Assembly (NCBI GenBank): GCA_046086305.1
Contig: JBJSXI010000012.1
Span: 1 to 8,966, forward strand
Reading direction: 5' to 3'
Source: UBA668 sp046086305
Lineage (GTDB): Bacteria > Actinomycetota > Acidimicrobiia > Acidimicrobiales > Ilumatobacteraceae
DNA: 8,966 nucleotides
Shown piece after piece: positions 1-5,802 of the stretch. Below the pieces are notes generated by a model. That model saw only the letters and a list, made by a program, of their open reading frames with translations, did not search any database and was not told the DNA's origin. Position 1 is the first letter of the stretch; every line of letters begins with the position of its first letter. Position numbers and translations under genes: made by a program.

Positions 1-64
1 TCCTCTCCCCGCGCGGAGACAATACCCCTCGGGCCCGTCCGTCCCCGAGTCTGCGCAGCGCGGG
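1..64 (-). other. 3' flank of the carboxyltransferase gene, weak hairpins
   Basis: This stretch lies downstream of the carboxyltransferase stop on the minus strand and holds no visible gene. Two weak inverted repeats are present. CTCGGG at 28-33 pairs with CCCGAG at 44-49 (6 bp, 10-nt loop), and TCTCC at 4-8 pairs with GGAGA at 15-19. CTGCGCAG at 51-58 is an 8-bp palindrome. No U-tract follows the hairpins on the minus strand, so a terminator role is only possible. What lies further left is unknown. Confidence 0.3.
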
Positions 65-1408
65 TCAGAGGGGCGTGTTGTCGTGCTTGCGGTCGGCGAG
101 CACCTCGCGCTTGTCGCGCAGCATCGACAGCGCGGCGGCCACCTCGCGTCGCGTCTCGCCCGGCTCGATCACCGCGTCGACGTAGCCGCGCTCGGCGGCG
201 ATGTAGGGATTGAGGAGGCGGTCGGCATAGTCGGACTCGAATGCCGCCCGTTCCTCGTCGGTCGCCCGCCGTTGCAGGATCGCCGCGGCCTGGCCCGCGC
301 CCATGACGGCGAGTTCGGCCCACGGCCAGGCGAGGCACAGGTCGTTGCCCATCCGTTTGGAGTCCATGACGATGTAGGCACCGCCGTAGCTCTTGCGGAG
401 GATCACGCAGATGCGCGGCACTGTCGCTCGTCCGTAGGCAAAGACGAGTTGGGCGCCATGGCGGATCATCCCACGCCACTCGAGATCCTTGCCCGGGTAG
501 AAGCCGGGTGTGTCGACGAGCGTGAGTAGCGGGATGTTGAACGCATCGCATGTGGCAACGAAGCGGGCAGCCTTCTGAGAGGCCGGGATGTCGAGCGTGC
601 CGGCGAGCGCGAGCGGCTGGTTGGCGACGATGCCGATGGGCATCCCTCCCATCGTCGCAAGTGCCGTGACCACGTTGCCGGCCCAGCGCGGACGCAGTTC
701 GAGGAGCTCGCCGTCGTCGACGAGCGCGCTGATGACGGTGCGTACGTCGTAGCTCCCGGTCGATGACGGCGGGATCGCTGCGCCGGCCTCCGGCGTGGAC
801 CGCGCGTCGGGATCGGCGGTCTCCCACCGAGGGGGCTCCTCGTCGGTGCTCGACGGGAAATAGGCGAGCAGGTGGCCGACCTGATCGATTGCCTGATCGA
901 TGTCGGCGGCGACGAGTGTCGCCGCACCTGAGTAACGAGCGTGGGTCGACGCGCCACCGAGCTCGTCGCTGCCGACCTCGACCCCGGTGAACTCGGCGAC
1001 CATGGTGGGGCCACTGACGAAGGCGTACGCGGCCTCCGTCATCACCACGTGATCGGCGATGCCGAGCAGCAGAGCCGGACCAGAGACTGCAGGACCGTCG
1101 ACGACGAAGATGGTCGGCACGATGCCTGAGCAGTCGGTGAGCGCCCGTGCGGCTCGTCCCCAGCCGTGGAGTGCCGCAATGCCCTCGACGATGTCGGCCC
1201 CGCTCGAGCGCATCAGGCAGACGAGGGGGAGGCGCTCGTCCAGCGCGGTGCGCGCCGCGGCTTCGATCACCGAGGACGAGGCACTCGAGAGCGCGCCCCG
1301 ACGATGATCGGGCGCCACCTCCACCCAGACGACATTTCGACCATCGAGGGGCCGCACTGCGGCCCGAACCGCGCCGGGCACGCGGGCCCGGAGGGCGATC
1401 TCGCTCAT
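65..1408 (-). CDS. Acyl-CoA carboxylase carboxyltransferase (beta) subunit, AccD/PccB family, short N-terminus
   Basis: This 447-residue protein matches the carboxyltransferase subunit of biotin-dependent acyl-CoA carboxylases (acetyl-, propionyl- or related CoA). The subunit moves CO2 from carboxybiotin to the alpha carbon of an acyl-CoA in the cytosol. Two crotonase-like halves are visible. The first carries MRSSGADI (66-73), DGPAVSGPA (104-112) and SGPTMVAEFTG through ELGG (132-152). The second carries VANQPLALAGTLD (261-273), CDAFNIPL and VDTPGFYPG (287-306), IRHGAQ (315-320), RKSYGGAYIVM (338-348) and the family's typical end, DKRE through NTPL. The second half is well conserved. The first half lacks about 60-80 residues of the usual 510-540 aa N-terminus, and its oxyanion-hole region is divergent (VSGPA where PccB has AGGA). 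The biotin carboxylase/BCCP partner is not in the window. The gene follows the LysR gene by 10 bp. No Shine-Dalgarno precedes the ATG; TAGTCT lies 7 nt upstream. The substrate cannot be told from sequence. Confidence 0.9.
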   Translation of the reverse strand: MSEIALRARVPGAVRAAVRPLDGRNVVWVEVAPDHRRGALSSASSSVIEAAARTALDERLPLVCLMRSSGADIVEGIAALHGWGRAARALTDCSGIVPTIFVVDGPAVSGPALLLGIADHVVMTEAAYAFVSGPTMVAEFTGVEVGSDELGGASTHARYSGAATLVAADIDQAIDQVGHLLAYFPSSTDEEPPRWETADPDARSTPEAGAAIPPSSTGSYDVRTVISALVDDGELLELRPRWAGNVVTALATMGGMPIGIVANQPLALAGTLDIPASQKAARFVATCDAFNIPLLTLVDTPGFYPGKDLEWRGMIRHGAQLVFAYGRATVPRICVILRKSYGGAYIVMDSKRMGNDLCLAWPWAELAVMGAGQAAAILQRRATDEERAAFESDYADRLLNPYIAAERGYVDAVIEPGETRREVAAALSMLRDKREVLADRKHDNTPL

Positions 1409-1415
1409 CGAGGGC

Positions 1416-1421
1416 AGACTA
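1416..1421 (-). promoter_or_regulatory. Candidate leaderless -10 (TAGTCT) for the carboxyltransferase gene
   Basis: On the minus strand TAGTCT fits TANNNT and ends 7 nt before the carboxyltransferase ATG at 1408. Its first three bases are the TAG stop codon of the LysR gene. Transcription starting at or next to the A of the ATG would give a leaderless mRNA independent of LysR read-through. The short gap has no Shine-Dalgarno sequence, which fits. Confidence 0.45.
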
Positions 1422-2357
1422 GACAGTGCGTCCGAGGGGGAATGCCTCGGTGCCGACGTGTACGCCGGGCTGCTTGGCGCCCTGAACGGCCACGACGTCG
1501 CGGATCAGGCTGTGGACCGCCCGTGTCGCAATGCCGGGCGTCGGTCGGCGCCGCTGGGCCCAGGCGACGACGCGGCGAGGGAGTTCTGGTACGGCGATCC
1601 GGGCGAAGTCGCCGCGTAACCAGCGCGGGACGGCCGTGGCAGGCACGATGGCCGCGCCAAATCCCTCGAATGCGAGTGACCCGAGCAGGCGAACACCGTC
1701 GATCTCGACCTTCGCCCGCAGGGTCACTCCCGCGCTGGCTGCGGCTCGGTCGATCACCCGCCGCAGCGCAGTGCCCGCAGGTGGAAGCAGGAGCGGTTCG
1801 TCGGCGAGTTCGGCGAGGGAGATCGACTCGAGTGCAGAGAGCGGGTGGCGGGCGTGCACGAGGAGCATCAGGTCCTCGGCGAAGAGCGGCTCGACGGTGA
1901 TCTCCGGGTCGTCGACAGGCAGGTGGATGATCGCCGCGTCGATGTGCTGTGCGACGAGACGGGGGATCAGGTTGGTCGTGTTCCCCTCGTGCACCGTCAC
2001 ATGCACATGGGGATGTGCGGCGGCGAGGCGGGTGAGCAGCAGGGGGAGCAGCCAGCGGGCCGTCGTCCCGATCGAACCGAGTCGAGCGTCACCGCGGATC
2101 TCGCTGCCTCGCGAGGCCATGTCTGCGCTGAGGTCGTCGAGCTCGTGGAGCACCCGTCGCGCTCGATCGACGACGACGATCCCCTCGTCGGTGAGTCCGC
2201 CACGCTGGCGGTCGACGAGCACGACACCGAGTTCGCGCTCGAGACGCGCAATGTGGCTGCTGACGTTCGACTGCACGGTGTACAGCGCTCGGGCGGCGGC
2301 GGAGAACGACCCGTGGTCGGCGATGGCGACGAGCGTCGCCAGCTGGCGGAGGTCCAT
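1419..2357 (-). CDS. LysR-family transcriptional regulator
   Basis: The protein has 312 residues, normal for LysR regulators. The N-terminal winged helix-turn-helix spans about residues 1-60, with the classic pattern LRQLATLVAIADHGSFSAAA (3-22), then VQSNVSSHIARLERELG (28-44) as recognition helix and start of the wing. A linker helix follows (about 60-88). The periplasmic-binding-protein-like effector domain runs from about 91 to 295, with LGSIGTTARWLLP, DAAIIHLPVDDPE, EDLMLLVHARHPLS and EGFGAAIVPATAVP. It binds DNA as a dimer or tetramer and responds to a small ligand that cannot be named from sequence. It lies 10 bp upstream of the carboxyltransferase gene on the same strand, so the two may be co-transcribed. 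Its promoter region faces the 6C-like RNA promoter across about 35 bp that contain a T-N11-A site. The ATG at 2357 begins the normal LysR N-terminus, so the start is secure. Confidence 0.93.
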   Translation of the reverse strand: MDLRQLATLVAIADHGSFSAAARALYTVQSNVSSHIARLERELGVVLVDRQRGGLTDEGIVVVDRARRVLHELDDLSADMASRGSEIRGDARLGSIGTTARWLLPLLLTRLAAAHPHVHVTVHEGNTTNLIPRLVAQHIDAAIIHLPVDDPEITVEPLFAEDLMLLVHARHPLSALESISLAELADEPLLLPPAGTALRRVIDRAAASAGVTLRAKVEIDGVRLLGSLAFEGFGAAIVPATAVPRWLRGDFARIAVPELPRRVVAWAQRRRPTPGIATRAVHSLIRDVVAVQGAKQPGVHVGTEAFPLGRTV

Positions 2358-2365
2358 CTCCGGGA

Positions 2366-2371
2366 ACGATA
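2366..2371 (-). promoter_or_regulatory. Candidate -10 (TATCGT) for the LysR gene
   Basis: TATCGT on the minus strand fits TANNNT and sits 8 nt upstream of the LysR ATG. GGAG (2361-2358) directly abuts the ATG, too close to act as a normal Shine-Dalgarno, so a leaderless or near-leaderless message is the simplest reading. An alternative -10, GATACT, lies a little further upstream and would give a short leader. Confidence 0.4.
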
Positions 2372-2383
2372 GCGAGTATCTGC

Positions 2384-2396
2384 TCCAACAAGTTGA
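2384..2396. promoter_or_regulatory. LysR-type T-N11-A operator candidate
   Basis: The plus-strand 13-mer TCCAACAAGTTGA has the T-N11-A form with near-symmetric arms: CAAC and GTTG separated by two bases, with one mismatch at the next pair. It lies 27 bp upstream of the LysR start codon and overlaps TTGATA, the -35 of the divergent 6C-like RNA promoter. This is where an autoregulatory LysR site is usually found. Binding is inferred from position and form only. Confidence 0.4.
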
Positions 2397-2421
2397 TAGA
2401 TCGCTTGTTCACGTGCATACT
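2393..2421 (+). promoter_or_regulatory. Sigma-70-type promoter of the 6C-like RNA
   Basis: TTGATA at 2393-2398 differs from the -35 consensus TTGACA by one base. After a 17-bp spacer comes CATACT at 2416-2421, which matches four of six bases of TATAAT. Transcription would start near 2428-2430, just before the first hairpin of the RNA. This is the strongest promoter-like sequence in the window. Two copies of TTCACGTG flank the -10, and a LysR-type site overlaps the -35. Confidence 0.65.
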
Positions 2422-2429
2422 TTCACGTG
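2408..2429. repeat. Two TTCACGTG repeats flanking the -10 element
   Basis: TTCACGTG occurs at 2408-2415 and again at 2422-2429, so the copies are 14 bp apart start to start. Each contains the perfect palindrome CACGTG. The copies lie on either side of the -10 CATACT (2416-2421), and the second overlaps the expected transcription start. This placement is typical of a repressor operator or an initiation-region control element. No binding protein can be named. Confidence 0.5.
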
Positions 2430-2530
2430 TTCGAGGCGATCGGCCCCCAACGGTCGCCCGAGAGAACCCAAGTGGTCCCCCACCACAGGTTCAGGTCGAG
2501 AGGCCCCGCGTCCCCCACGCGGGGCCTTTC
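2429..2530 (+). ncRNA. 6C-like small RNA with three CCCCC hairpin loops
   Basis: Three consecutive hairpins follow a good promoter. Hairpin 1 pairs GGCGATCG (2435-2442) with CGGTCGCC (2451-2458), with one G-T wobble, and extends by TCG/CGA across a bulged A. Its loop is GCCCCCAA. Hairpin 2 pairs GTGGT (2472-2476) with ACCAC (2482-2486) around a loop of exactly CCCCC. Hairpin 3 pairs AGGCCCCGCG (2501-2510) with CGCGGGGCCT (2518-2527) around TCCCCCA and is terminator-like. C-rich loops on successive hairpins define 6C RNA, an abundant actinobacterial small RNA of about this size. From memory, 6C genes in mycobacteria and streptomycetes lie next to a HAD-IB hydrolase gene, and here a HAD-IB gene follows directly. 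It differs from the published motif in having five rather than six Cs per loop and three C-loops. The likely role is trans-acting base pairing with G-rich mRNA segments. No open reading frame explains this stretch. Confidence 0.7.
2501..2530 (+). terminator. Terminator-like hairpin of the 6C-like RNA
   Basis: A perfect 10-bp GC-rich stem (2501-2510 with 2518-2527) encloses a 7-nt loop and is followed by TTC. The 3' arm ends in one paired T, with only two unpaired Ts after it, so the U-tract is very short, as is common in GC-rich actinobacteria. Some read-through into the HAD-acyltransferase gene 40 bp downstream is possible. Confidence 0.6.
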
Positions 2531-2555
2531 CCGTCTGAGGCCGGGCCATCCCTCG

Positions 2556-2561
2556 TACGCT
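2556..2561 (+). promoter_or_regulatory. Candidate leaderless -10 (TACGCT) for the HAD-acyltransferase gene
   Basis: TACGCT fits TANNNT and lies 8 nt before the ATG at 2570. The intervening bases contain no Shine-Dalgarno, so the message is probably leaderless or nearly so. No convincing -35 is visible. Read-through from the 6C-like RNA is a second possible source of transcript. Confidence 0.45.
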
Positions 2562-2569
2562 TTTGAGCC

Positions 2570-4006
2570 ATGACGTCGTCGCCGTCCGGGGCCGCCTTCA
2601 TCGATCTCGATCGGACCCTGCTCGTCGGCGCCTCGGGCGCCGTGCTGTCACGGACGATGCGCGCGGCCGGTGTCGTCGACTGGACGATCCCCGGTGAGTC
2701 GCTGCTCTACGCGGTGTTCGACCGTGTGGGCGAGAACCTGCCATCGATGATGCTCGCTCGACAGGCGGTCCGACTGGCCCGCGGTCGATCGCAGGCGGCC
2801 GTGCAACGCGCAGGCGAGGAAGCCGCCGATGACCTCGTCGCACTGATGCAGCCGCTGGCATCCGGGATGATCGACGAGCACCGTCGCGCGGGGCGCCCCG
2901 TTGTTCTTGCGACCACGACTCCCTACGACCTTGTCGCCCCGTTCGCCGCACGCCTCGGGCTCGACGATGTGATCGCCACGCGATATGCGGTGGATGCCGA
3001 CGGCCGTTACGACGGCAATCTCGACGGTCCATTCGTCTGGAGCACCGGCAAACTCGCTGCTGTCCGCGAGTGGGCGACACGCCACGGTGTCGAGCTCGAC
3101 GACTGCTACGCGTACAGCGACAGCGTCTTCGACACGCCGCTGCTCTCGGCGGTCGGACATCCGGTCGTGGTCAATCCCGACCCGCGGATGCGCCTCGTCG
3201 CTGCCGGACGCCGGTGGCCGGTCGTCGACCTCGGAGGGCAGGGAGGGCTCGGGCTCGGACGTGGTGCGGTCGGCGAGTTGCCGCGACGACTGGTGTCACT
3301 CGTGCATCCGGCGATGTTCCCCTATGCCCGCTTCGAGATCGACGGTGTCGAGCACATACCGCCAGACGGGCCGGCCATCGTGGTGGCCAACCACCGGAGC
3401 TACTTCGACGTCGCCGCCATGGCCGTGATGCTCGCTCGCACGGGCCGGACGGTGCGGTTCCTCGGCAAGCGTGAGGTGTTCGACGCGCCGATCATCGGTG
3501 CACTTGCCCACGCGCTCGGCGGAATCCCGGTCGATCGGGCGAGCGGGAGCGACGAACCACTCCGGGCCGCTGAAGAGGCACTTGCGGCGGGCGAGCTGGT
3601 GGCGATGATGCCCCAGGGCACCATTCCGCGCGGTGCGGCGCTGTACGAGCCGGTGCTGCGTGGTCGTTGGGGTGCTGCACGTCTGGCCAAGGCCACGCGG
3701 GCGCCGGTGATTCCCGTCGGACTGTGGGGCACCGAGCACGTCTGGCCGCGAGCGACGCGCCTGCCTCAAGTGCTCGCCATCACCGATCCACCGCTCGTCA
3801 CCGTGCGTGTCGGAGCACCCGTGGTGCTCGTGCACCGCAGCCTCGACGCCGACACGCGACGGATCATGACGGCGATCATGGACCTGCTCCCGCCGGAGAG
3901 CCGGCAACGTCGCCGGCCGACCGATGCCGAGATCGCGGCGGCGACGCCGCCCGGAGGGAACGCAGCGGTGTCGCCCGAGGCGACGCGCCGGCCCGGCAAC
4001 GACTGA
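2570..4006 (+). CDS. HAD-IB phosphatase fused to 1-acyl-glycerol-3-phosphate acyltransferase (PlsC type)
   Basis: This 478-residue fusion has two complete-looking domains. The N-terminal HAD-IB phosphatase (about 8-220) has motif I DLDRT (nucleophile D12, acid/base D14), motif II as ATTTP (114-118), motif III lysine K161 and motif IV YSDSVFDTP (D184, D188). The C-terminal LPLAT/PlsC domain (about 245-440) has the catalytic NHRSYFD (H275, D280), GGIPVDR (317-323), block III as MPQGTIPRG (347-355) and block IV IPVGLWGTEHVWP (381-393). The fold acylates lysophosphatidic acid or related lipids at the inner membrane face, and the HAD half could dephosphorylate a lipid or another small phosphate. 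Similar fusions occur in actinobacteria; mycobacterial Rv2483c is one from memory. Block III has Gln where PlsC proteins have the Glu of FPEGTR. The C-terminal tail (about 442-478) is Arg/Pro/Ala-rich and looks disordered. The gene follows the 6C-like RNA and converges on the DUF1295 gene with a 6-bp gap. Native substrates are unknown. Confidence 0.88.
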   Translation: MTSSPSGAAFIDLDRTLLVGASGAVLSRTMRAAGVVDWTIPGESLLYAVFDRVGENLPSMMLARQAVRLARGRSQAAVQRAGEEAADDLVALMQPLASGMIDEHRRAGRPVVLATTTPYDLVAPFAARLGLDDVIATRYAVDADGRYDGNLDGPFVWSTGKLAAVREWATRHGVELDDCYAYSDSVFDTPLLSAVGHPVVVNPDPRMRLVAAGRRWPVVDLGGQGGLGLGRGAVGELPRRLVSLVHPAMFPYARFEIDGVEHIPPDGPAIVVANHRSYFDVAAMAVMLARTGRTVRFLGKREVFDAPIIGALAHALGGIPVDRASGSDEPLRAAEEALAAGELVAMMPQGTIPRGAALYEPVLRGRWGAARLAKATRAPVIPVGLWGTEHVWPRATRLPQVLAITDPPLVTVRVGAPVVLVHRSLDADTRRIMTAIMDLLPPESRQRRRPTDAEIAAATPPGGNAAVSPEATRRPGND

Positions 4007-4019
4007 TCCGCGTCAGTCG
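4000..4019. repeat. 7-bp inverted repeat spanning two convergent stop codons
   Basis: CGACTGA (4000-4006) and TCAGTCG (4013-4019) form a perfect 7-bp stem with a 6-nt loop, TCCGCG. Each arm is the final codons of one gene, Asp-TGA on both strands. There is no U-tract. It could act as a weak bidirectional terminator or simply reflect two genes ending in the same codons. Confidence 0.4.
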
Positions 4020-4795
4020 CTCGGCAGCCGCCGTGGTGGGCGGGGGAAGAACGAACTCGTGCGGGCCGCGTAGTCGGCGTAGTCGGCCTTGCGGCGGCGC
4101 AGCGACTTCTCGAGCAGGGCGACACCGCTCACCCTGACCAGGAGAATGTTCATCATGAGCGCGCCGATCAATCCCCACCGGCCCACTGTGGTCTCCGCAG
4201 CAACGAGGGCGATGCCCCACCACACGCAGGCATCGCCGAAGTAGTTCGGATGGCGCGTGTAGCGCCACAGCCCGGTGGTCATCAACGCTCCTGCATTCGC
4301 CGGGTTGCGCTTGAAGCGCACGAGTTGCGCGTCGCCGACGGACTCGAAGAACAGCCCGATCGCCCAGACTGCCACTCCGAGTGCGGCAAGCAGTCCAAGA
4401 TCCGGTGACTCGGCGGTCTGGCCGACCTGGACCGGGAGCGACACGATCCACATCAGCACCCCTTGCAGGGTGAACACGGTGAGCAGGCTGACGATCGGGA
4501 ACCGTGCACCCCAGTGCCGTCGCATCGCCTGATAGCGGAAGTCCTCACCCTTGCCGTGATTCCGCCACCCGAGATAGATGGCCAGGCGGAGTCCCCAAAT
4601 GGTGGTGAGTGCGAGGAGGAGGTTCTGACGTGCCTCGACGCCATCGACGCGCAGGCGGACGGCCCAGGCGACGATGACGAACCCGAGTCCCCAGACGACA
4701 TCGACGATCGACGCGTTCCGGACGGCGAGGCTGACGACCCATGTGCTGATCATCAGCACCGCAATCACGAGTGCAGCGGTGACGAGTGCGGTCAT
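4013..4795 (-). CDS. DUF1295 integral membrane protein (steroid 5-alpha-reductase/ICMT-like fold)
   Basis: A 260-residue membrane protein of the DUF1295 family. Hydrophobic segments run at about 3-25, 31-49, 58-77, 101-120, 133-153 and 189-220. The family signature GLWRYTRHPNYFGD (175-188) is intact, as are EDFRY (84-88) and the C-terminal LLEKSLRRRKADYADY region, ending RTSSFFPRPP. Relatives include steroid 5-alpha-reductases and isoprenylcysteine methyltransferases, so the protein probably uses NADPH or S-adenosylmethionine on a lipid substrate. Bacterial members are mostly uncharacterised. I place the start at 4795, not at the upstream in-frame codon at 4858. This gives an ATGA overlap with the stop of the acyltransferase gene, a clear GGAGAA Shine-Dalgarno 5 nt upstream, and a protein that begins at its first membrane helix. 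It is the second gene of a two-gene operon with the acyltransferase, which suggests a shared lipid substrate or pathway. Confidence 0.87.
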   Translation of the reverse strand: MTALVTAALVIAVLMISTWVVSLAVRNASIVDVVWGLGFVIVAWAVRLRVDGVEARQNLLLALTTIWGLRLAIYLGWRNHGKGEDFRYQAMRRHWGARFPIVSLLTVFTLQGVLMWIVSLPVQVGQTAESPDLGLLAALGVAVWAIGLFFESVGDAQLVRFKRNPANAGALMTTGLWRYTRHPNYFGDACVWWGIALVAAETTVGRWGLIGALMMNILLVRVSGVALLEKSLRRRKADYADYAARTSSFFPRPPRRLPSD

Positions 4796-5796
4796 CTGGA
4801 TTCTCCGATCGATGGTGAGGTGAGTAAGTGATCGACGGCATCGTCGACGTGACGCCACTCATCGTCGATCCAGCGAGCGAATGAACCGGCGGATGTGACG
4901 GCGGCATCGACGGCCGAGCGGGGGACCCGTCGTGCGTCGAAGACGACGGTGGGCATCGGTGCGGCGAGCGCGCGCAGGATCCCACCGAAGGTGTCGAGAC
5001 CGTCGAACCCGACATGCCATGCGAACACCACGTCGGCATGCGGGGCACCGCGGACGAGGGCCTCCGAACCGGCGGGTCGCGGGGGGAGCAGGTGGCGAAG
5101 CGTCGACAGGCGTGTCGCCCGGTCCGGGTCGCGCTCGCGGATCTTCTCGAGGGCACGGGTCCGTTTCGCTGGCGACGATCGGGTTCCCTCGGGGAAGATC
5201 ACGGCGACCTGATGCTCATCGAGCCCGCTGGCGAGATCTCGTAGCGCGTCGAGCTCGCGGGTGGAGTCGGTGGCCTCACGGTCGAGGAAGTGGTTCGGGA
5301 GTCGACCGCCGACGATGTCGAGGCAGGGATCTGCGAGCAGTTCGCGCTTGAGGACATAACGCGGCTGGAGGCGGGCGAGTGACGTGATCACCCATGCGCT
5401 CAACAGCGAATCTGCGAGGCTGGCATGTCGACACAGGATCACCGCCGGGCCGGGTGAGAGCGCTGCGGCCCCGGGCGTCACGACGTCAAGACCGGTCGTC
5501 GCCCGAAGTGCACCCATCAGTCGAGCCGCCCACCAGCGCTGCAGGGCGAGATGCGACGCTGCATGACGGCGGCGCCCGACGACCCAAAGGACGCCACAGA
5601 CGATCACGCCCGCCGACTCGAGCCACGCCCAGCAGAAGCCGAACGCGAGCAGGCGCACCGTGGGAAGACGCCGTCTACCACGAGTCACATCAGCGAGCGC
5701 GGCGATCGGGAGCCACACGGGCGCAAGTGCCGTGAGCGCGGTGGCGGCGATGAAGAGCGCTGGGACCGATACCGCTCGCCGACGCAGCGCGCTCAT
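4792..5796 (-). CDS. Lysophospholipid acyltransferase (PlsC/LPLAT family), membrane-bound
   Basis: A 334-residue protein with two N-terminal hydrophobic segments (about 11-36 and 47-73) followed by an LPLAT domain. The catalytic H-X4-D motif is RHASLAD (H124, D129). Block II appears as GGRLPNHFLDR (163-173), block III is the canonical FPEGTRSS (201-208), and LPPRPAGSEAL (237-247) stands near block IV. It probably transfers an acyl group from acyl-CoA or acyl-ACP to a lysophospholipid on the cytoplasmic side of the membrane. The order of two membrane segments before the domain recalls the lysocardiolipin/AGPAT group. Unlike the acyltransferase half of the fusion gene at 2570, it keeps the Glu of block III. 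It opens an operon with the DUF1295 gene, overlapping it by 4 bp (ATGA). TAACGT lies 6 nt before its ATG, and no Shine-Dalgarno is seen. The exact acceptor lipid is unknown. Confidence 0.87.
   Translation of the reverse strand: MSALRRRAVSVPALFIAATALTALAPVWLPIAALADVTRGRRRLPTVRLLAFGFCWAWLESAGVIVCGVLWVVGRRRHAASHLALQRWWAARLMGALRATTGLDVVTPGAAALSPGPAVILCRHASLADSLLSAWVITSLARLQPRYVLKRELLADPCLDIVGGRLPNHFLDREATDSTRELDALRDLASGLDEHQVAVIFPEGTRSSPAKRTRALEKIRERDPDRATRLSTLRHLLPPRPAGSEALVRGAPHADVVFAWHVGFDGLDTFGGILRALAAPMPTVVFDARRVPRSAVDAAVTSAGSFARWIDDEWRHVDDAVDHLLTSPSIGESR
4801..4806 (-). promoter_or_regulatory. Shine-Dalgarno GGAGAA of the DUF1295 gene
   Basis: GGAGAA on the minus strand sits 5 nt before the ATG at 4795, inside the end of the acyltransferase gene. 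It supports 4795 as the true start and re-initiation at the ATGA overlap. It is the only well-placed Shine-Dalgarno sequence found among the gene starts of this window. Confidence 0.75.
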
Positions 5797-5802
5797 GGAC
5801 GA

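Noticed and set aside
2429..2530. tRNA, riboswitch or rho-independent terminator pair as explanation for the hairpins
   Set aside because: There is no cloverleaf or T-loop, and no known riboswitch core is recognised. The first two hairpins lack U-tracts, and three equal C5 loops fit a 6C-type RNA better.
1531..2538. Long plus-strand open frame (335 codons) opposite the LysR gene and running over the small-RNA region
   Set aside because: It is the complement of a clear LysR gene, its translation is Ser/Arg/Thr-rich with no domain, and it ends inside the terminator hairpin. High-GC DNA gives such frames by default.
4796..4858. 21-residue extension of the DUF1295 protein (start at 4858)
   Set aside because: The ATG at 4795 has a Shine-Dalgarno and the ATGA overlap; the extension is Arg-rich and precedes the first membrane helix.
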